A stretch of 51,954 nucleotides of DNA, taken from positions 1 through 51,954 of the forward strand of contig NZ_PPRM01000117.1 of the NCBI RefSeq assembly GCF_002902665.1, written 5' to 3'. How positions within the stretch are numbered: the stretch's first letter is position 1; each line of letters begins with the position of its first letter. The notes under the pieces are model-generated. The model searched no databases. It saw nothing but the letters and a program-made list of their open reading frames with translations, and had not been told where the DNA came from. This stretch comes from Macrococcoides caseolyticum. GTDB taxonomy: Bacteria; Bacillota; Bacilli; Staphylococcales; Staphylococcaceae. Below, piece after piece: positions 39,086 through 48,894 of this stretch. Position numbers and translations under genes: made by a program.

Positions 39086-39765
39086 CAAATCCCTCTTTTC
39101 TTCAGTATTGCTTCCGCAAAGAACATATCTTCAGGCGTTGTAATCTTAATGTTATCATAATCACTTTCAACGATGTTAACCGGGTATAATCGTTCAACAA
39201 GCGATGCATCGTCAGTACCTAAAAAGTCATCTTCATCTGCTTTATTATATGCTTCAAGTAATAAATGATAGCTGAATGCTTGTGGTGTTTGAATCTGCCA
39301 AAGCTCTTCTCTATTTAATGTTTCTTCTACTTGAAAATCAATCACACGCTTAATCGTATCTTTCACTTTAACAGCGGCAACAACGCTTTTATTTTGTTGG
39401 ACTTTTGTATATAACCTATACAATGTTTCTTGTGTAACAAAAGGTCTCGCTGCATCATGTACAAACACATACTCGCACGGCTGAATAGCTTTGAGAACAT
39501 TATAGATGCTATACTGCCTTTCGCTCCCCCCTGCTGTTACTACTTCTATCTTGTTATAAGCTAGAGACATTGCTTTAAGCATTTCCAATTCGTCTTTTTG
39601 ACCTGCTAAATGAATTGCACGACAATTGTCATCGCTCTGAAATGTTTCAAGTGTATGTTCAAGAATCGATTTACTATGTAGTTGTAATAGAATTTTATTT
39701 TTATCAGCCTGCATTCTTTTCCCCATACCGGCCGCGGGAATAATTACATCATACATATTAGTCAT
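39085..39765 (-). CDS. ispD: 2-C-methyl-D-erythritol 4-phosphate cytidylyltransferase
   Basis: MEP-pathway cytidylyltransferase of 226 residues. The nucleotide-binding N terminus reads [21 protein letters not shown], close to the consensus GxGxRM...K, and [14 protein letters not shown] near residue 105 plus KVKDTIKRV and WQIQTPQAF near residue 160 are conserved. It directly precedes ispF with a one-base overlap of stop and start. The start overlaps the end of yacL; a second ATG three codons later is possible. It is accompanied by ispF but no other MEP gene in this window. Confidence 0.93.
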   Translation of the reverse strand: MTNMYDVIIPAAGMGKRMQADKNKILLQLHSKSILEHTLETFQSDDNCRAIHLAGQKDELEMLKAMSLAYNKIEVVTAGGSERQYSIYNVLKAIQPCEYVFVHDAARPFVTQETLYRLYTKVQQNKSVVAAVKVKDTIKRVIDFQVEETLNREELWQIQTPQAFSYHLLLEAYNKADEDDFLGTDDASLVERLYPVNIVESDYDNIKITTPEDMFFAEAILKKRGI

Positions 39766-40807
39766 TCACTTTCTTCGTAAAAATAATTCGCCCTGAAGAT
39801 GTCTGCAATATTGATTGCACTTCTACTTGAATTTGTTTGTTGATAAACTTTTTACCATGTTCTACAACAACCATCGTACCGTCTTCCATGTAGCCCACAC
39901 CTTGATCTTCTTCTTTTCCTGATTTCGTGACGTTCAATAACATCTTATCTCCTTGAGCGACAATAGGTTTTATTGCTTCTGACAGATCATTTACATTCAG
40001 CACTTGGATACCTTGCACTTGGCAGACTTTATTCAAATTGAAATCTGTAGTAATCACACTAGCTTTCATGTCTTTCGCCATCGTAACAAGCAACTGGTCC
40101 ACTTCTTTAATATTCTTATTCCCCGGAATAATATTCACAGGATGTCCTGTCTCTTGCAGTTCACTTAATATATCTAATCCACGTTGTCCCTTATCTCTCT
40201 TTATTCCATCTGTCGAGTCAGCTATTAATTGTAATTCATCTAGCACACCTTGAGGCACTACAATCGTACCATCTAAAAAACCACATTTCACAATTGATAA
40301 AATACGCCCATCGATAATTGCAGAAGTATCTAATAGTTTTGGGAAATCGAATGATTTTCTCTTATTAGGCTGAAAACGTTCAGGCAAGAAACTTAATATC
40401 TCACCACGTTTTTGAATACCCACTTGAAAACCTAAATATCCTAATACAACTGCTAAAATAATCGGTACCGTATTCTTAAGAAAAGGAAACCCCATAAAGT
40501 TAAAGATTAAACTGATCATTGAAGCAATCATCAGACCAATAATCATACCAAAAGTTGCGATAATCAAATCAATAAAATTGATCTTAAGGAGGAGTTTCTC
40601 ACCTCTTATAATTAAAGCCACAACACGATCGACAAGCCAGTAAAATAAAAGAAAAAAGACAGCGATACCTACGGCCCCATCGATATATGGGTTAGATAAT
40701 ATATCAGGAACTTTAAAATCAAACAGTCCAACAAGCTCAGGTATCAAGAAGATACCTGCTGAAGCACCTACAACGAAAAATATTAATAAAACAAGCTTTC
40801 TTAACAT
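39758..40807 (-). CDS. yacL: PIN/TRAM domain membrane protein (YacL)
   Basis: Membrane-anchored protein of 349 residues. Four hydrophobic segments fill residues ~1-130 (first LVLLIFFVVGASAGIFLIPEL), then a PIN domain with acidic residues in LLDTSAIIDGRIL near residue 160, VVPQGVLDELQ near residue 184, DKGQRGLDIL near residue 205 and VITTDFNLNKV near residue 250, and a C-terminal TRAM domain (GVGYMEDGTMVVVEHGKKFINKQ) near residue 305. PIN domains are usually RNases; the substrate is unknown. It lies 12 bp after radA with AAGGAGGTGTATAG, conserved in Firmicutes. Confidence 0.9.
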   Translation of the reverse strand: MLRKLVLLIFFVVGASAGIFLIPELVGLFDFKVPDILSNPYIDGAVGIAVFFLLFYWLVDRVVALIIRGEKLLLKINFIDLIIATFGMIIGLMIASMISLIFNFMGFPFLKNTVPIILAVVLGYLGFQVGIQKRGEILSFLPERFQPNKRKSFDFPKLLDTSAIIDGRILSIVKCGFLDGTIVVPQGVLDELQLIADSTDGIKRDKGQRGLDILSELQETGHPVNIIPGNKNIKEVDQLLVTMAKDMKASVITTDFNLNKVCQVQGIQVLNVNDLSEAIKPIVAQGDKMLLNVTKSGKEEDQGVGYMEDGTMVVVEHGKKFINKQIQVEVQSILQTSSGRIIFTKKVND

Positions 40808-40819
40808 CTATACACCTCC

Positions 40820-42181
40820 TTAAAATGCCATTTTTAATGCTTCGTTAATATTTGTTACACCAATCACTTCAATATTTCCGGGGAAATCCCAGCCACCAAT
40901 ATTATTTTTTGGGATGATGACACGTTTAAAACCGAGTTTTTCAGCTTCTTGTACACGTTGTTCAATACGTGCAACACGTCTCACTTCACCAGTCAGACCG
41001 ACTTCTCCGATAAAACAGTCATCGCCTCGTGTCGGTTTATCATTATAGCTTGAAGCGATGCTTACGATAACACTTAAATCAACAGCAGGTTCATCAAGTT
41101 TTACACCACCCGCAACTTTCACATATGCATCCTGTTGCTGTAATAAATATCCTTGTTTTTTCTCTAGTACAGCCATCAATAGGTTCAGTCGATTATGGTC
41201 GACACCTGATGCCATTCTTCTTGGATTATGAAAAGATGTCGGCGTTACAAGTGACTGAACTTCAACTAGTAATGGACGCGTGCCTTCCATCGTTGCAACG
41301 ATAGTTGAACCTGCTACATTTTTTGTACGTTCTTCAAGGAACATTTCTGAAGGATTCAGGACTTCTTTAAGGCCTGTATTCTTCATTTCAAATATACCCA
41401 TTTCATTTGTCGAACCAAAACGATTCTTCACCGCGCGTAATATTCTGTAGCTGTGATGAGTGTCTCCTTCAAAGTAAAGAACTGTATCAACCATATGTTC
41501 TAGTAGCCTTGGACCTGCAATTTGTCCTTCTTTTGTTACGTGCCCTACGATAAATGTTGCAATGTTCATCTGCTTTGCGATACGCATTAACTCTTGTGTA
41601 CATTCTCTAACTTGCGATACAGAACCAGGTGCACTTGTAACCTCTGGATGAAATATTGTTTGAATTGAATCGATAACTAAAAATTTCGGTTTCGATCGTT
41701 TTACCGTTTCGTGAATAATCTGAAGGTTGGTTTCTGCATAGACATCAAGCTCCCCTGCATCCTCTAATAGACGATCGGCACGTAGTTTCGTTTGTCTTAC
41801 CGATTCCTCTCCAGAAATATAAAGTACGGGATGGTTTTGTGAAAGCATTGCACAAACTTGTAGTAGTAATGTGGATTTCCCAATCCCTGGGTCTCCGCCG
41901 ATAAGTATCAATGAACCGGGAACGATTCCTCCTCCAAGTACACGATCTAGTTCCTTCATCTGCGTGTGATCACGAGGAACACTTTCTTTCGTTATATCTT
42001 TTAGTTTTTCAACTTTATTATCACTTTGTGATTCAGAAATCGCATTTTTAGGACCCTTCTGTTTATGTTCAATAACTTCTTCCATTTGATTCCATGCACC
42101 ACAATTCGGACATTTTCCCATCCATTTCGGTGACTGATAACCACAGGCCATACATTCAAATGTACTTTTCACCTTTGCCAA
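40820..42181 (-). CDS. radA: DNA repair protein RadA
   Basis: RecA-related branch-migration helicase of 453 residues. N-terminal C4 zinc finger [21 protein letters not shown] at residue 10, Walker [13 protein letters not shown] near residue 94, RadA-specific [11 protein letters not shown] near residue 251 and a C-terminal Lon-like domain ([36 protein letters not shown]). Starts at TTG, 7 bases after AGGAGG. First gene of radA-yacL-ispD-ispF-gltX, separated from clpC by a strong terminator and preceded by an extended -10 promoter. Confidence 0.95.
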   Translation of the reverse strand: MAKVKSTFECMACGYQSPKWMGKCPNCGAWNQMEEVIEHKQKGPKNAISESQSDNKVEKLKDITKESVPRDHTQMKELDRVLGGGIVPGSLILIGGDPGIGKSTLLLQVCAMLSQNHPVLYISGEESVRQTKLRADRLLEDAGELDVYAETNLQIIHETVKRSKPKFLVIDSIQTIFHPEVTSAPGSVSQVRECTQELMRIAKQMNIATFIVGHVTKEGQIAGPRLLEHMVDTVLYFEGDTHHSYRILRAVKNRFGSTNEMGIFEMKNTGLKEVLNPSEMFLEERTKNVAGSTIVATMEGTRPLLVEVQSLVTPTSFHNPRRMASGVDHNRLNLLMAVLEKKQGYLLQQQDAYVKVAGGVKLDEPAVDLSVIVSIASSYNDKPTRGDDCFIGEVGLTGEVRRVARIEQRVQEAEKLGFKRVIIPKNNIGGWDFPGNIEVIGVTNINEALKMAF

Positions 42182-42238
42182 AGCGATTCCTCCTCATTAT
42201 GTATGTATTTATTTTAAAACTTTTTAACTAATTAAACA

Positions 42239-42247
42239 ATTATAACA
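42239..42247 (-). promoter_or_regulatory. Candidate extended -10 promoter of radA
   Basis: TGTTATAAT (TG-n-TATAAT; -10 at 42244-42239) on the minus strand, 58 bp before the radA start. No consensus -35 at 17 bp. Confidence 0.5.
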
Positions 42248-42280
42248 AAAAAGTCAGTACACAAGTGTTCTACCATAAGT

Positions 42281-42335
42281 AAAAACCCGAATGGTGCTCA
42301 GAAAATGTTCTTTATTTTCAGCACTATTCGGGTTT
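42281..42335 (-). terminator. Terminator of the ctsR-clpC operon
   Basis: Arms AAACCCGAATaGTGCT and GAGCACcATTCGGGTTT around a loop of about 20 bases, followed by TTTTTACTT on the minus strand. Confidence 0.85.
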
Positions 42336-42403
42336 GATTATAGTAGTTTCTATACCGCTATTAATTAAGATTGCTAAGCTAAAATTATGTTACTACTCAT
42401 CCA

Positions 42404-44827
42404 CTATGCTCTTGCTTTATCAATTTTAAATGCATCATCCACATAATCTATATTAATATGATGTCCAGTTAATTCTTCACCTTTTAATAGTTCTTCAGAT
42501 AACTGATCTTCAATGTGCTTTTGAATTGCTCTAGCAAGTGGTCTTGCTCCGTATTCAGGATCATAGCCTTCATCCGCAATTTTCTCTTTTGCTGCATCTG
42601 TCAATGAAATATGGATATCTTGTTCTTTCAGTCTGTTTGCAAGACCTTCAACCATTAACGTAACAATTTCTTTCAAATGATCTTTCTCCAATTTGTGGAA
42701 CACGATAATATCATCAATTCGGTTTAAAAACTCTGGACGGAATTGTTTCTTGAGTTCATCCATCATCGTTTTACGGATAGTTTCATAATCCTGAGCTGCA
42801 GTCTGCCCGCCGAAACCAACAAATTTATTATCTTTAATTTCTTGAGCTCCGACGTTACTCGTCATGATAATAACCGTATTTCTGAAATCTACTGTACGAC
42901 CTTTTGAGTCTGTAAGACGTCCATCATCGAGTACTTGTAACAGAATGTTAAAGACATCTGGATGTGCCTTTTCAATTTCATCAAATAAGATAACTGAATA
43001 AGGTTTACGACGTACCTTTTCCGTTAATTGACCGCCATCATCATGCCCTACATATCCTGGAGGAGAACCTACCATACGTGACACACTATGTTTCTCCATA
43101 AACTCACTCATATCTACGCGAATCATCGCATCCTCTTCACCAAACATTGCTTCTGCTAGTGCTTTTGCAAGTTCTGTTTTACCTACACCAGTAGGTCCTA
43201 AGAAGATAAAGCTTCCAATCGGACGCTTTGGATCTTTAAGACCAGCACGTGCACGACGCACAGCTTTAGAAATAGATGATACGGCATCTGACTGACCAAT
43301 GACACGATTATGCAGAATTTCTTCCAGGTTCAACAGCTTTTGAGATTCAGTTTCTGCAATTTTAGCAATCGGAATACCTGTCCATTGTGCTACAACATTG
43401 GCAATGTCATCTTCAGTCACTGAAGTATTATTTGAACCTTGTGTTTTTTGCCATTCCTTTTTAGTTTCTTCTAACTTTTTCTCAAGCTGCGTTTGTTTAT
43501 CACGTAAACTTGCCGCTTGTTCAAACTCCTGAGAATGTACTGCAGCATCTTTTTCATTTTTCACTTTTTCTAATTCCGCTTCAAGCTCTTTTAAGCTTGG
43601 TGGTGTTGTATAATTTCGTAAGCGTACTTTAGAACCTGCTTCATCGATTAGATCTATCGCTTTATCTGGTAAGAAGCGATCTGAAATGTAACGATCACTC
43701 ATCTTAACTGCCGCTACAAGTGCTTCATCAGAAATTTTGATTCTGTGATGTGCTTCATAGCGATCGCGCAACCCTTTCAATATTTCTATTGCATCTTCTA
43801 CATTCGGTTGATCGACTTGAACAGGCTGGAATCGACGCTCAAGGGCTGCGTCTTTCTCTATATATTTACGATACTCCTCTAACGTTGTTGCACCAATACA
43901 TTGTAGCTCACCACGTGCAAGTGCAGGTTTTAATATGTTAGAAGCATCAATCGCTCCTTCAGCACCCCCGGCTCCAATTAAAGTGTGTAACTCATCGATG
44001 AATAAGATAATATTACCTGCCTGATGAATTTCTTCCATCACCTTCTTAAGACGCTCTTCGAATTCACCTCGATATTTAGTGCCTGCAACCACAGTACCCA
44101 TATCTAAACTCATCACACGTTTTCCTTTTAATGTTTCTGGCACTTCATTATTGATAATTGCTTGTGCTAACCCTTCTACAATCGCTGTTTTACCTACACC
44201 AGGTTCGCCAATAAGCACAGGATTATTTTTTGTACGACGACTCAACACTTCAATAACACGTGTAATTTCAGCGCTACGTCCAATCACTGGATCAAGTGTG
44301 CCATCTTTTGCAATGACTGTTAAATCACGCGCAAGTTCATCAAGTGTCGGTGTATTTTGTGATTTTGAAGCATTCGCATCTTTGCCTGCCATTTCAGGAC
44401 TACCAAGTAACTTTACAACTTGAGATCTTGCTTTTGTAATATTTAAGTCAAGGTTCGCTAGCACGCGTGCTGCAACACCTTCGTTTTCTCGGATTAAACC
44501 AAGCAGAATATGCTCTGTTCCTACGAAATTATGGTTTAATTTACGTGCTTCATCAAGTGATAATTCGATTACCTTCTTTGCACGTGGCGTATATTGTATT
44601 GTGCCACCCATGTCTGTGCCGTGACCGATAAGTTGTTCTACTTCAGATACAACTTTATCTTCTGTGATATTGTAAGCCGCTAAGACTTTTGCAGCGATAC
44701 CATCAGGCTCTTTTACAAGGCCTAACAATAAATGTTCTGTTCCAATGTTGTTGTGATTTAAACGAATTGCTTCTTCTTGTGCATGTGCAAGTACTCTTTG
44801 AGCACGTTCTGTTAATCTACCAAACAA
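42404..44827 (-). CDS. clpC: ATP-dependent Clp protease ATP-binding subunit ClpC
   Basis: Hsp100 unfoldase of 807 residues that feeds ClpP. Two N-terminal Clp-N repeats ([22 protein letters not shown] and [20 protein letters not shown]), first AAA+ module with [15 protein letters not shown] near residue 208, a UVR-containing middle domain ([19 protein letters not shown]) near residue 430, second AAA+ module with [14 protein letters not shown] near residue 545 and VGFGG near the ClpP-binding loop. Starts at TTG, 7 bases after GGAGG, 12 bp after mcsB. Last gene of the CtsR-controlled operon. Confidence 0.97.
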   Translation of the reverse strand: MFGRLTERAQRVLAHAQEEAIRLNHNNIGTEHLLLGLVKEPDGIAAKVLAAYNITEDKVVSEVEQLIGHGTDMGGTIQYTPRAKKVIELSLDEARKLNHNFVGTEHILLGLIRENEGVAARVLANLDLNITKARSQVVKLLGSPEMAGKDANASKSQNTPTLDELARDLTVIAKDGTLDPVIGRSAEITRVIEVLSRRTKNNPVLIGEPGVGKTAIVEGLAQAIINNEVPETLKGKRVMSLDMGTVVAGTKYRGEFEERLKKVMEEIHQAGNIILFIDELHTLIGAGGAEGAIDASNILKPALARGELQCIGATTLEEYRKYIEKDAALERRFQPVQVDQPNVEDAIEILKGLRDRYEAHHRIKISDEALVAAVKMSDRYISDRFLPDKAIDLIDEAGSKVRLRNYTTPPSLKELEAELEKVKNEKDAAVHSQEFEQAASLRDKQTQLEKKLEETKKEWQKTQGSNNTSVTEDDIANVVAQWTGIPIAKIAETESQKLLNLEEILHNRVIGQSDAVSSISKAVRRARAGLKDPKRPIGSFIFLGPTGVGKTELAKALAEAMFGEEDAMIRVDMSEFMEKHSVSRMVGSPPGYVGHDDGGQLTEKVRRKPYSVILFDEIEKAHPDVFNILLQVLDDGRLTDSKGRTVDFRNTVIIMTSNVGAQEIKDNKFVGFGGQTAAQDYETIRKTMMDELKKQFRPEFLNRIDDIIVFHKLEKDHLKEIVTLMVEGLANRLKEQDIHISLTDAAKEKIADEGYDPEYGARPLARAIQKHIEDQLSEELLKGEELTGHHINIDYVDDAFKIDKARA

Positions 44828-44839
44828 TATAATTCCTCC

Positions 44840-45844
44840 TTATAGATGCGTACGTAGCATCTCTGCTCTTTTTTCTTCTATTGTGCCTTGTGTATCATAT
44901 ACAGTATCTAAAAAAGGTGCTTGAATTGCTACCATAAGTTCATTAAATCTAAACGGAATATCGATGATATCCATGTCAATTCCAAGCTTCACTTCACTTA
45001 GACGAAGGCTGGCTTCTTCTACCGAAATCTTACGGCTGTATTTCAAAATACCTAAACTACGATAAATTCTATCAATGGTTTCAATATGATCGTAATTATT
45101 CATTCGTTTACGCATATTGAGTTCTTCCTCAATAATCTGTTCAACAACTTGCTGAAGATCTTCAATAATACTTTCTTCATCTTTACCGAGCGTCAGCTGA
45201 TTAGATACTTGGTATATATGACCTAATGCTTGTGTCCCTTCTCCATATATACCACGAATCGTAAAACCAAAACGATTGATAGCTTGAGCGATTCTATTCA
45301 TACGATTCATAATAGAAAGTCCTGGTAAATGGAGCATTACACTAGCACGTAGACCTGTTCCTATATTAGTAGGACATGTTGTTAAATATCCATAATGCTC
45401 ATCAAAGGCCATTGTTAGCTTTTCATCTAAAAGCTTATCAATACCTTGAGCACGCATATATAACTTCTGAAGAGATAGATCTTTACCAAGCACCTGTATT
45501 CTGATATGATCTTCCTCATTTACCATTATGCTTTCTGATTCATCATCGTTAATATAGACAGCACCACCGTTATTATCCAATAATTCTTTACTCATCAAAT
45601 GTTTTGCGACAAGCATTAAGCGCTCTCGTTCAGATATTGTACTCATCTTTATTTCTTCATAATCATGAAGCACATTCCCTACCGCTTCAATAACGCGTTC
45701 TGCATCTCCCTCATTAAACATCATCGGATGCACAAAGCCTTCTAAATTACGTGCCAATCTGATTCTAGAACTCAAGATGACCGGTTCATCTTTACCACTT
45801 TGCATCCAGTCACTAAGTTCACTTTGAAGGTGTTTACTCAACAT
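44840..45844 (-). CDS. mcsB: Protein arginine kinase McsB
   Basis: Phosphagen-kinase fold enzyme of 334 residues that phosphorylates arginines, marking proteins for ClpCP and inactivating CtsR. Nucleotide-binding arginines lie in [19 protein letters not shown] near residue 25, and [24 protein letters not shown] near residue 165 carries the catalytic cysteine region. [19 protein letters not shown] near residue 205 is conserved. The start MLSKHLQ overlaps the mcsA stop by 11 bases and follows GGTGG; the frame extends four codons upstream. McsB normally needs McsA as activator; the McsA here is unusually short. Confidence 0.93.
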   Translation of the reverse strand: MLSKHLQSELSDWMQSGKDEPVILSSRIRLARNLEGFVHPMMFNEGDAERVIEAVGNVLHDYEEIKMSTISERERLMLVAKHLMSKELLDNNGGAVYINDDESESIMVNEEDHIRIQVLGKDLSLQKLYMRAQGIDKLLDEKLTMAFDEHYGYLTTCPTNIGTGLRASVMLHLPGLSIMNRMNRIAQAINRFGFTIRGIYGEGTQALGHIYQVSNQLTLGKDEESIIEDLQQVVEQIIEEELNMRKRMNNYDHIETIDRIYRSLGILKYSRKISVEEASLRLSEVKLGIDMDIIDIPFRFNELMVAIQAPFLDTVYDTQGTIEEKRAEMLRTHL

Positions 45845-46220
45845 GAGTATCACCACCTTCCTTTAATACTTTTATTTCGTCTCTTACATTTACAGCTTCT
45901 TCAAAGTTTTGTACTTCTATTAATTGCTGTAGTTTTTCTTCCAGTGCTTCAATACGCTTTTTGAGTGCAATCTTTTCTTGAGACTTAAAAGGTTGCTGTC
46001 CGACATGTTCCAAATTACCCGCTTGAACTCTCTCTATTACTTGAGGGACATACTGACTAAATGCGTCGTAACATTCACTACAACCGAACTTACCGATATG
46101 CAACGCCTCTCTTAGTGAAAGACCACAGTTAGGACATTTATCAGGATGTGTTTGAAATTCTCCGCTATTAAGTAAATGTTTCAATAGCTGATTCATCGAA
46201 AATTCTTCTTCATAAGCCAT
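45834..46220 (-). CDS. mcsA: McsA, short form (UvrB/UvrC-motif zinc protein)
   Basis: Activator of the McsB arginine kinase. Only 128 residues from a start with an ideal AGGAGG at 6 bases, against about 180-190 in B. subtilis and S. aureus. Those proteins carry four CxxC motifs; here only the second pair is present (CPNC at 29-32, CSEC at 47-50), followed by the UVR helix pair ([25 protein letters not shown]) near residue 92. The frame extends 23 codons upstream but contains no cysteine and overlaps ctsR. The N-terminal zinc half is therefore missing rather than mis-annotated. Confidence 0.88.
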   Translation of the reverse strand: MAYEEEFSMNQLLKHLLNSGEFQTHPDKCPNCGLSLREALHIGKFGCSECYDAFSQYVPQVIERVQAGNLEHVGQQPFKSQEKIALKKRIEALEEKLQQLIEVQNFEEAVNVRDEIKVLKEGGDTHVE

Positions 46221-46230
46221 ACTGTACCTC

Positions 46231-46692
46231 CTAGTTGTATTGGATGATGGCAAGTACATTTTGTAATATATTCGCTCTAATATAATCACGGTACGGTACT
46301 TCCATCATTAAAGTATCTCTATGGATCGCTGACATAATCAACTTCTTCTCTCTTAATGTAATCAATTCGTTATCATATAGACCGGCAATAATACGTTCAG
46401 CATTTTGCTGTGAAACCTGCTTCCCTGTAAGCTTTTTAAGATGATTTAAAAAAGCTGACTTATCGTTTGATTCAATCTTTGTAATACGGATATAGCCACC
46501 GCCACCACGTTTACTTTCGATTTGATAACCATGTTCATTTGTAAACCTTGTTTTAATGACATAATTTAACTGTGAAGGTACACAATCAAACTTCTCTGCA
46601 ATATGGGCACGCTTAATTTCCACGACGTCATCTGTCGCTTCTTCAAGCAGTTGCTTTAGATATTGTTCAATTATATCCGACATATTGTGCAT
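46231..46692 (-). CDS. ctsR: Transcriptional repressor CtsR
   Basis: Repressor of class III heat-shock genes, 153 residues. Winged helix-turn-helix N-terminal domain with the conserved heat-sensing glycine wing [12 protein letters not shown] near residue 60; C-terminal four-helix domain contacts McsB/ClpC. The start [13 protein letters not shown] is 8 bases after AGGTGG; a later ATG (MSDII) is possible. First gene of ctsR-mcsA-mcsB-clpC and autoregulated through an exact operator that overlaps the transcription start. Confidence 0.94.
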   Translation of the reverse strand: MHNMSDIIEQYLKQLLEEATDDVVEIKRAHIAEKFDCVPSQLNYVIKTRFTNEHGYQIESKRGGGGYIRITKIESNDKSAFLNHLKKLTGKQVSQQNAERIIAGLYDNELITLREKKLIMSAIHRDTLMMEVPYRDYIRANILQNVLAIIQYN

Positions 46693-46705
46693 GACATCAC
46701 CCACC

Positions 46706-46722
46706 TTTGACCTTCTTTGACT
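46706..46722 (-). promoter_or_regulatory. CtsR operator
   Basis: AGTCAAAGAAGGTCAAA is an exact match to the heptad direct repeat consensus RGTCAAANANRGTCAAA, lying from just after the -10 box into the 5' leader of ctsR. Confidence 0.93.
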
Positions 46723-46724
46723 TT

Positions 46725-46753
46725 ATTATATTTTGATTTGTCATTTAGTGCAA
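46725..46753 (-). promoter_or_regulatory. Promoter of the ctsR operon
   Basis: -35 TTGCAC (46753-46748), 17-bp spacer, -10 TATAAT (46730-46725). Confidence 0.85.
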
Positions 46754-46774
46754 ACAATATGTTTATCTTTCATA

Positions 46775-46792
46775 TTTGAACATATGTTCAAA
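46775..46792. promoter_or_regulatory. Perfect 18-bp palindrome between ctsR and nupC
   Basis: TTTGAACATATGTTCAAA is a perfect palindrome 22 bp upstream of the ctsR -35 box and 14 bp upstream of the nupC -35 box. It looks like an operator for an unidentified dimeric regulator. Confidence 0.55.
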
Positions 46793-46805
46793 ATGAAATT
46801 AAAAT

Positions 46806-46834
46806 TTGTTTAGCGCTTTCATAAATTATATAGT
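46806..46834 (+). promoter_or_regulatory. Promoter of nupC with cre-like site
   Basis: -35 TTGTTT (46806-46811), 17-bp spacer, -10 TATAGT (46829-46834). A cre-like AGCGCTTTCA core at 46812-46822 sits in the spacer, where CcpA would repress; the match to the cre consensus is partial. Confidence 0.6.
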
Positions 46835-46876
46835 ATGATATGTATAGTTAAAATTAATATTAAAAGGAGCGATATT

Positions 46877-48085
46877 ATGAACTTTATAATAGGTATTATC
46901 GGACTTATTATCTTCTTGTCTCTCGCATGGATCATGAGTTCGGATAAAAAAGGTGTAAGATGGCAATATATTGGTATCATGCTTGTAATTCAATTTATAC
47001 TTGCTTTCGTCTTGCTAAAAACAACAGCTGGGATTTGGCTCGTTACACAACTAGCAACCGGATTTGGTTATTTACTTAAGTATGCAGCAGAAGGTGTATA
47101 CTTTGTATTCCCAGGTGTTAAAAATGATGGCGTAGCTAATTCATTTTTCTTTGATGTATTGTTACCAATCACTTTTATTTCAGCATTAATAGGTATTCTT
47201 CAATATTTAAAAATCTTACCTTTCATCATCAAATATTTAGGCTTAGTTATTTCAAAAGTAAACGGCATGGGTAAACTTGAATCCTTCAATGCAGTAGCTG
47301 CAGCAATTCTTGGTCAATCAGAAGTATTCATTTCATTAAAGAAACAACTACCATTTATACCGAAGCATAGACTGTATACTTTAACAGCTTCAGCAATGTC
47401 TACTGTTTCATTATCAATTGTCGGAGCATACTTTCAGATGATTGAACCAAGATTTGTTGTTACAGCCATCGTACTTAATCTATTTGGTGGATTTATTATC
47501 GCTTCAATCATCAATCCTTATGGAGTATCGGCTGAAGAAGAAGATGCGGTGATCATGACTGAAGATGAAAAGAAACAATCATTCTTCGAGATGCTTGGCG
47601 AATATATTCTTGATGGATTTAAAGTTGCTATTATCGTTGCAGCAATGTTAATCGGTTATATCGCCTTAATTGCAATGCTTAATGGTATTGTTGATGCATT
47701 TACACCAGGCGAAATGAACTTTCAGACTATACTTGGGTATTTGTTTGCACCTCTTGCATTCTTAACAGGAATCGCTTGGGACGATGCGGTGCGTGCAGGA
47801 TCTATTATGGCTACAAAACTCGTTTCGAATGAATTTGTCGCAATGCTAGATATTCAGTCTATTGTTAAAGGAAAGACTGGCGAATTATCAGAACATGCGG
47901 TCGGAATCGTTTCTGTATTCTTAGTATCTTTTGCTAACTTCTCATCTATCGGTATTATCGCAGGTGCTATTAAATCACTTAATGATAAGCAAGGTGATGT
48001 GGTCGCTAGATTCGGTCTGAAATTATTATACGGCGCTACACTTGTATCATTCATTTCAGCAACAATTGCAGGTTTCTTTATATAA
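46877..48085 (+). CDS. nupC: Concentrative nucleoside transporter NupC
   Basis: Cation-coupled nucleoside importer of the CNT family, 402 residues with about ten membrane segments. The CNT core is recognisable: AAAILGQSEVFISLKKQLP near residue 155, TASAMSTVSLSIVGAYFQM near residue 178, and LVSFANFSSIGIIAGAIKSL near residue 357. The start MNFIIGIIGL follows AAAAGGAGCGATATT; the frame runs 14 codons upstream through the promoter and is not used. In S. aureus nupC has the same position beside ctsR. It could supply the deoxynucleosides used by the two kinases earlier in the window. Confidence 0.92.
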   Translation: MNFIIGIIGLIIFLSLAWIMSSDKKGVRWQYIGIMLVIQFILAFVLLKTTAGIWLVTQLATGFGYLLKYAAEGVYFVFPGVKNDGVANSFFFDVLLPITFISALIGILQYLKILPFIIKYLGLVISKVNGMGKLESFNAVAAAILGQSEVFISLKKQLPFIPKHRLYTLTASAMSTVSLSIVGAYFQMIEPRFVVTAIVLNLFGGFIIASIINPYGVSAEEEDAVIMTEDEKKQSFFEMLGEYILDGFKVAIIVAAMLIGYIALIAMLNGIVDAFTPGEMNFQTILGYLFAPLAFLTGIAWDDAVRAGSIMATKLVSNEFVAMLDIQSIVKGKTGELSEHAVGIVSVFLVSFANFSSIGIIAGAIKSLNDKQGDVVARFGLKLLYGATLVSFISATIAGFFI

Positions 48086-48089
48086 AAGA

Positions 48090-48126
48090 TAAGTGGACTG
48101 TTTCATAAACAGTCCACTCTTTTTTA
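48090..48126 (+). terminator. Terminator after nupC
   Basis: Perfect 11-bp stem GTGGACTGTTT/AAACAGTCCAC with a 3-base loop and a run of T residues. Confidence 0.92.
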
Positions 48127-48164
48127 TAATAATGTTGATTTTTTCTTACAAAATTCGTCTCTAA

Positions 48165-48791
48165 TTAATTATATGTCAATATTTCTGATACATCATGTCT
48201 TGAAGATGGATAATGTTCTTTAGCTGCAATTCCAATTGCGATGAACATTACAGGTGTGTATCGTCCTCCGTCAATATTTAACGCTTGTAATACCGCTCCT
48301 CTGTCAAAACCACCAATTGGATTTGTATCAAAGCCATAATCTTTTGCGACAAGCATAAACTGCATTGCTGCCATGGCAGAATCCATCATTCCTTGAGTAT
48401 GCATAAATTCATCTGGCGTCTGATCGAGAAGCTGTTGAATTAACTTCGTATTTTCATCTTTTATATTTTGATCCATATATCCTTCTTTTACATTTTGCTG
48501 CATAATTCTATCTAAGTCATTTTTATGGTTATTATCCGATAATACAAGTACAAAAGCTGAGCTCGTATCTAATTGACGGGTATTAAAATGAACATGATCT
48601 CTGATTGCTGCTTTCGCTTCATTGGATTCTACTACAACAAATCTCCAAGGCTGCAAATTTAAAGACGATGGTGCCTTCGTTGCTAATGTAATCATTTCTT
48701 CCATCGTTTCATGAGGAATTGTGATTTCTGGATTAAACTCTTTTATTGAATGACGTGATTCGATTGCTTGTTTTAATGATAAGTCTTTCAT
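48165..48791 (-). CDS. Nitroreductase family FMN oxidoreductase
   Basis: FMN-dependent NAD(P)H oxidoreductase of 208 residues (YodC/NfsB-like). ESRHSIKEFNPE near residue 11 binds the FMN phosphate, APSSLNLQPWRFVVVES near residue 40 is the flavin-binding signature, and PIGGFDRGAVLQALNI near residue 158 is the C-terminal FMN loop. Its substrate is unknown; relatives reduce nitroaromatics and quinones. It has its own promoter and GGAG ribosome site and sits between nupC and pdxT, an insertion relative to the S. aureus order as I remember it. Confidence 0.86.
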   Translation of the reverse strand: MKDLSLKQAIESRHSIKEFNPEITIPHETMEEMITLATKAPSSLNLQPWRFVVVESNEAKAAIRDHVHFNTRQLDTSSAFVLVLSDNNHKNDLDRIMQQNVKEGYMDQNIKDENTKLIQQLLDQTPDEFMHTQGMMDSAMAAMQFMLVAKDYGFDTNPIGGFDRGAVLQALNIDGGRYTPVMFIAIGIAAKEHYPSSRHDVSEILTYN

Positions 48792-48820
48792 GTAAGAAGC
48801 TCCTTTTTCTATAATGATAG

Positions 48821-48848
48821 ATTATATCATGCATATAAATTGTATCAA
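48821..48848 (-). promoter_or_regulatory. Promoter of the nitroreductase gene
   Basis: -35 TTGATA (48848-48843), 16-bp spacer, -10 TATAAT (48826-48821), 30 bp before the start. Confidence 0.75.
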
Positions 48849-48852
48849 AATA

Positions 48853-48884
48853 AGAAGACTCCAATTGTATAATTGGTGTCTTCT
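48853..48884 (-). terminator. Terminator after pdxT
   Basis: Stem AGAAGACxCCAATT/AATTGGxGTCTTCT with one mismatch and a 4-base loop, followed by TATTTTG on the minus strand, 10 bp after pdxT and immediately before the nitroreductase promoter. Confidence 0.75.
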
Positions 48885-48894
48885 CATAAAAATA

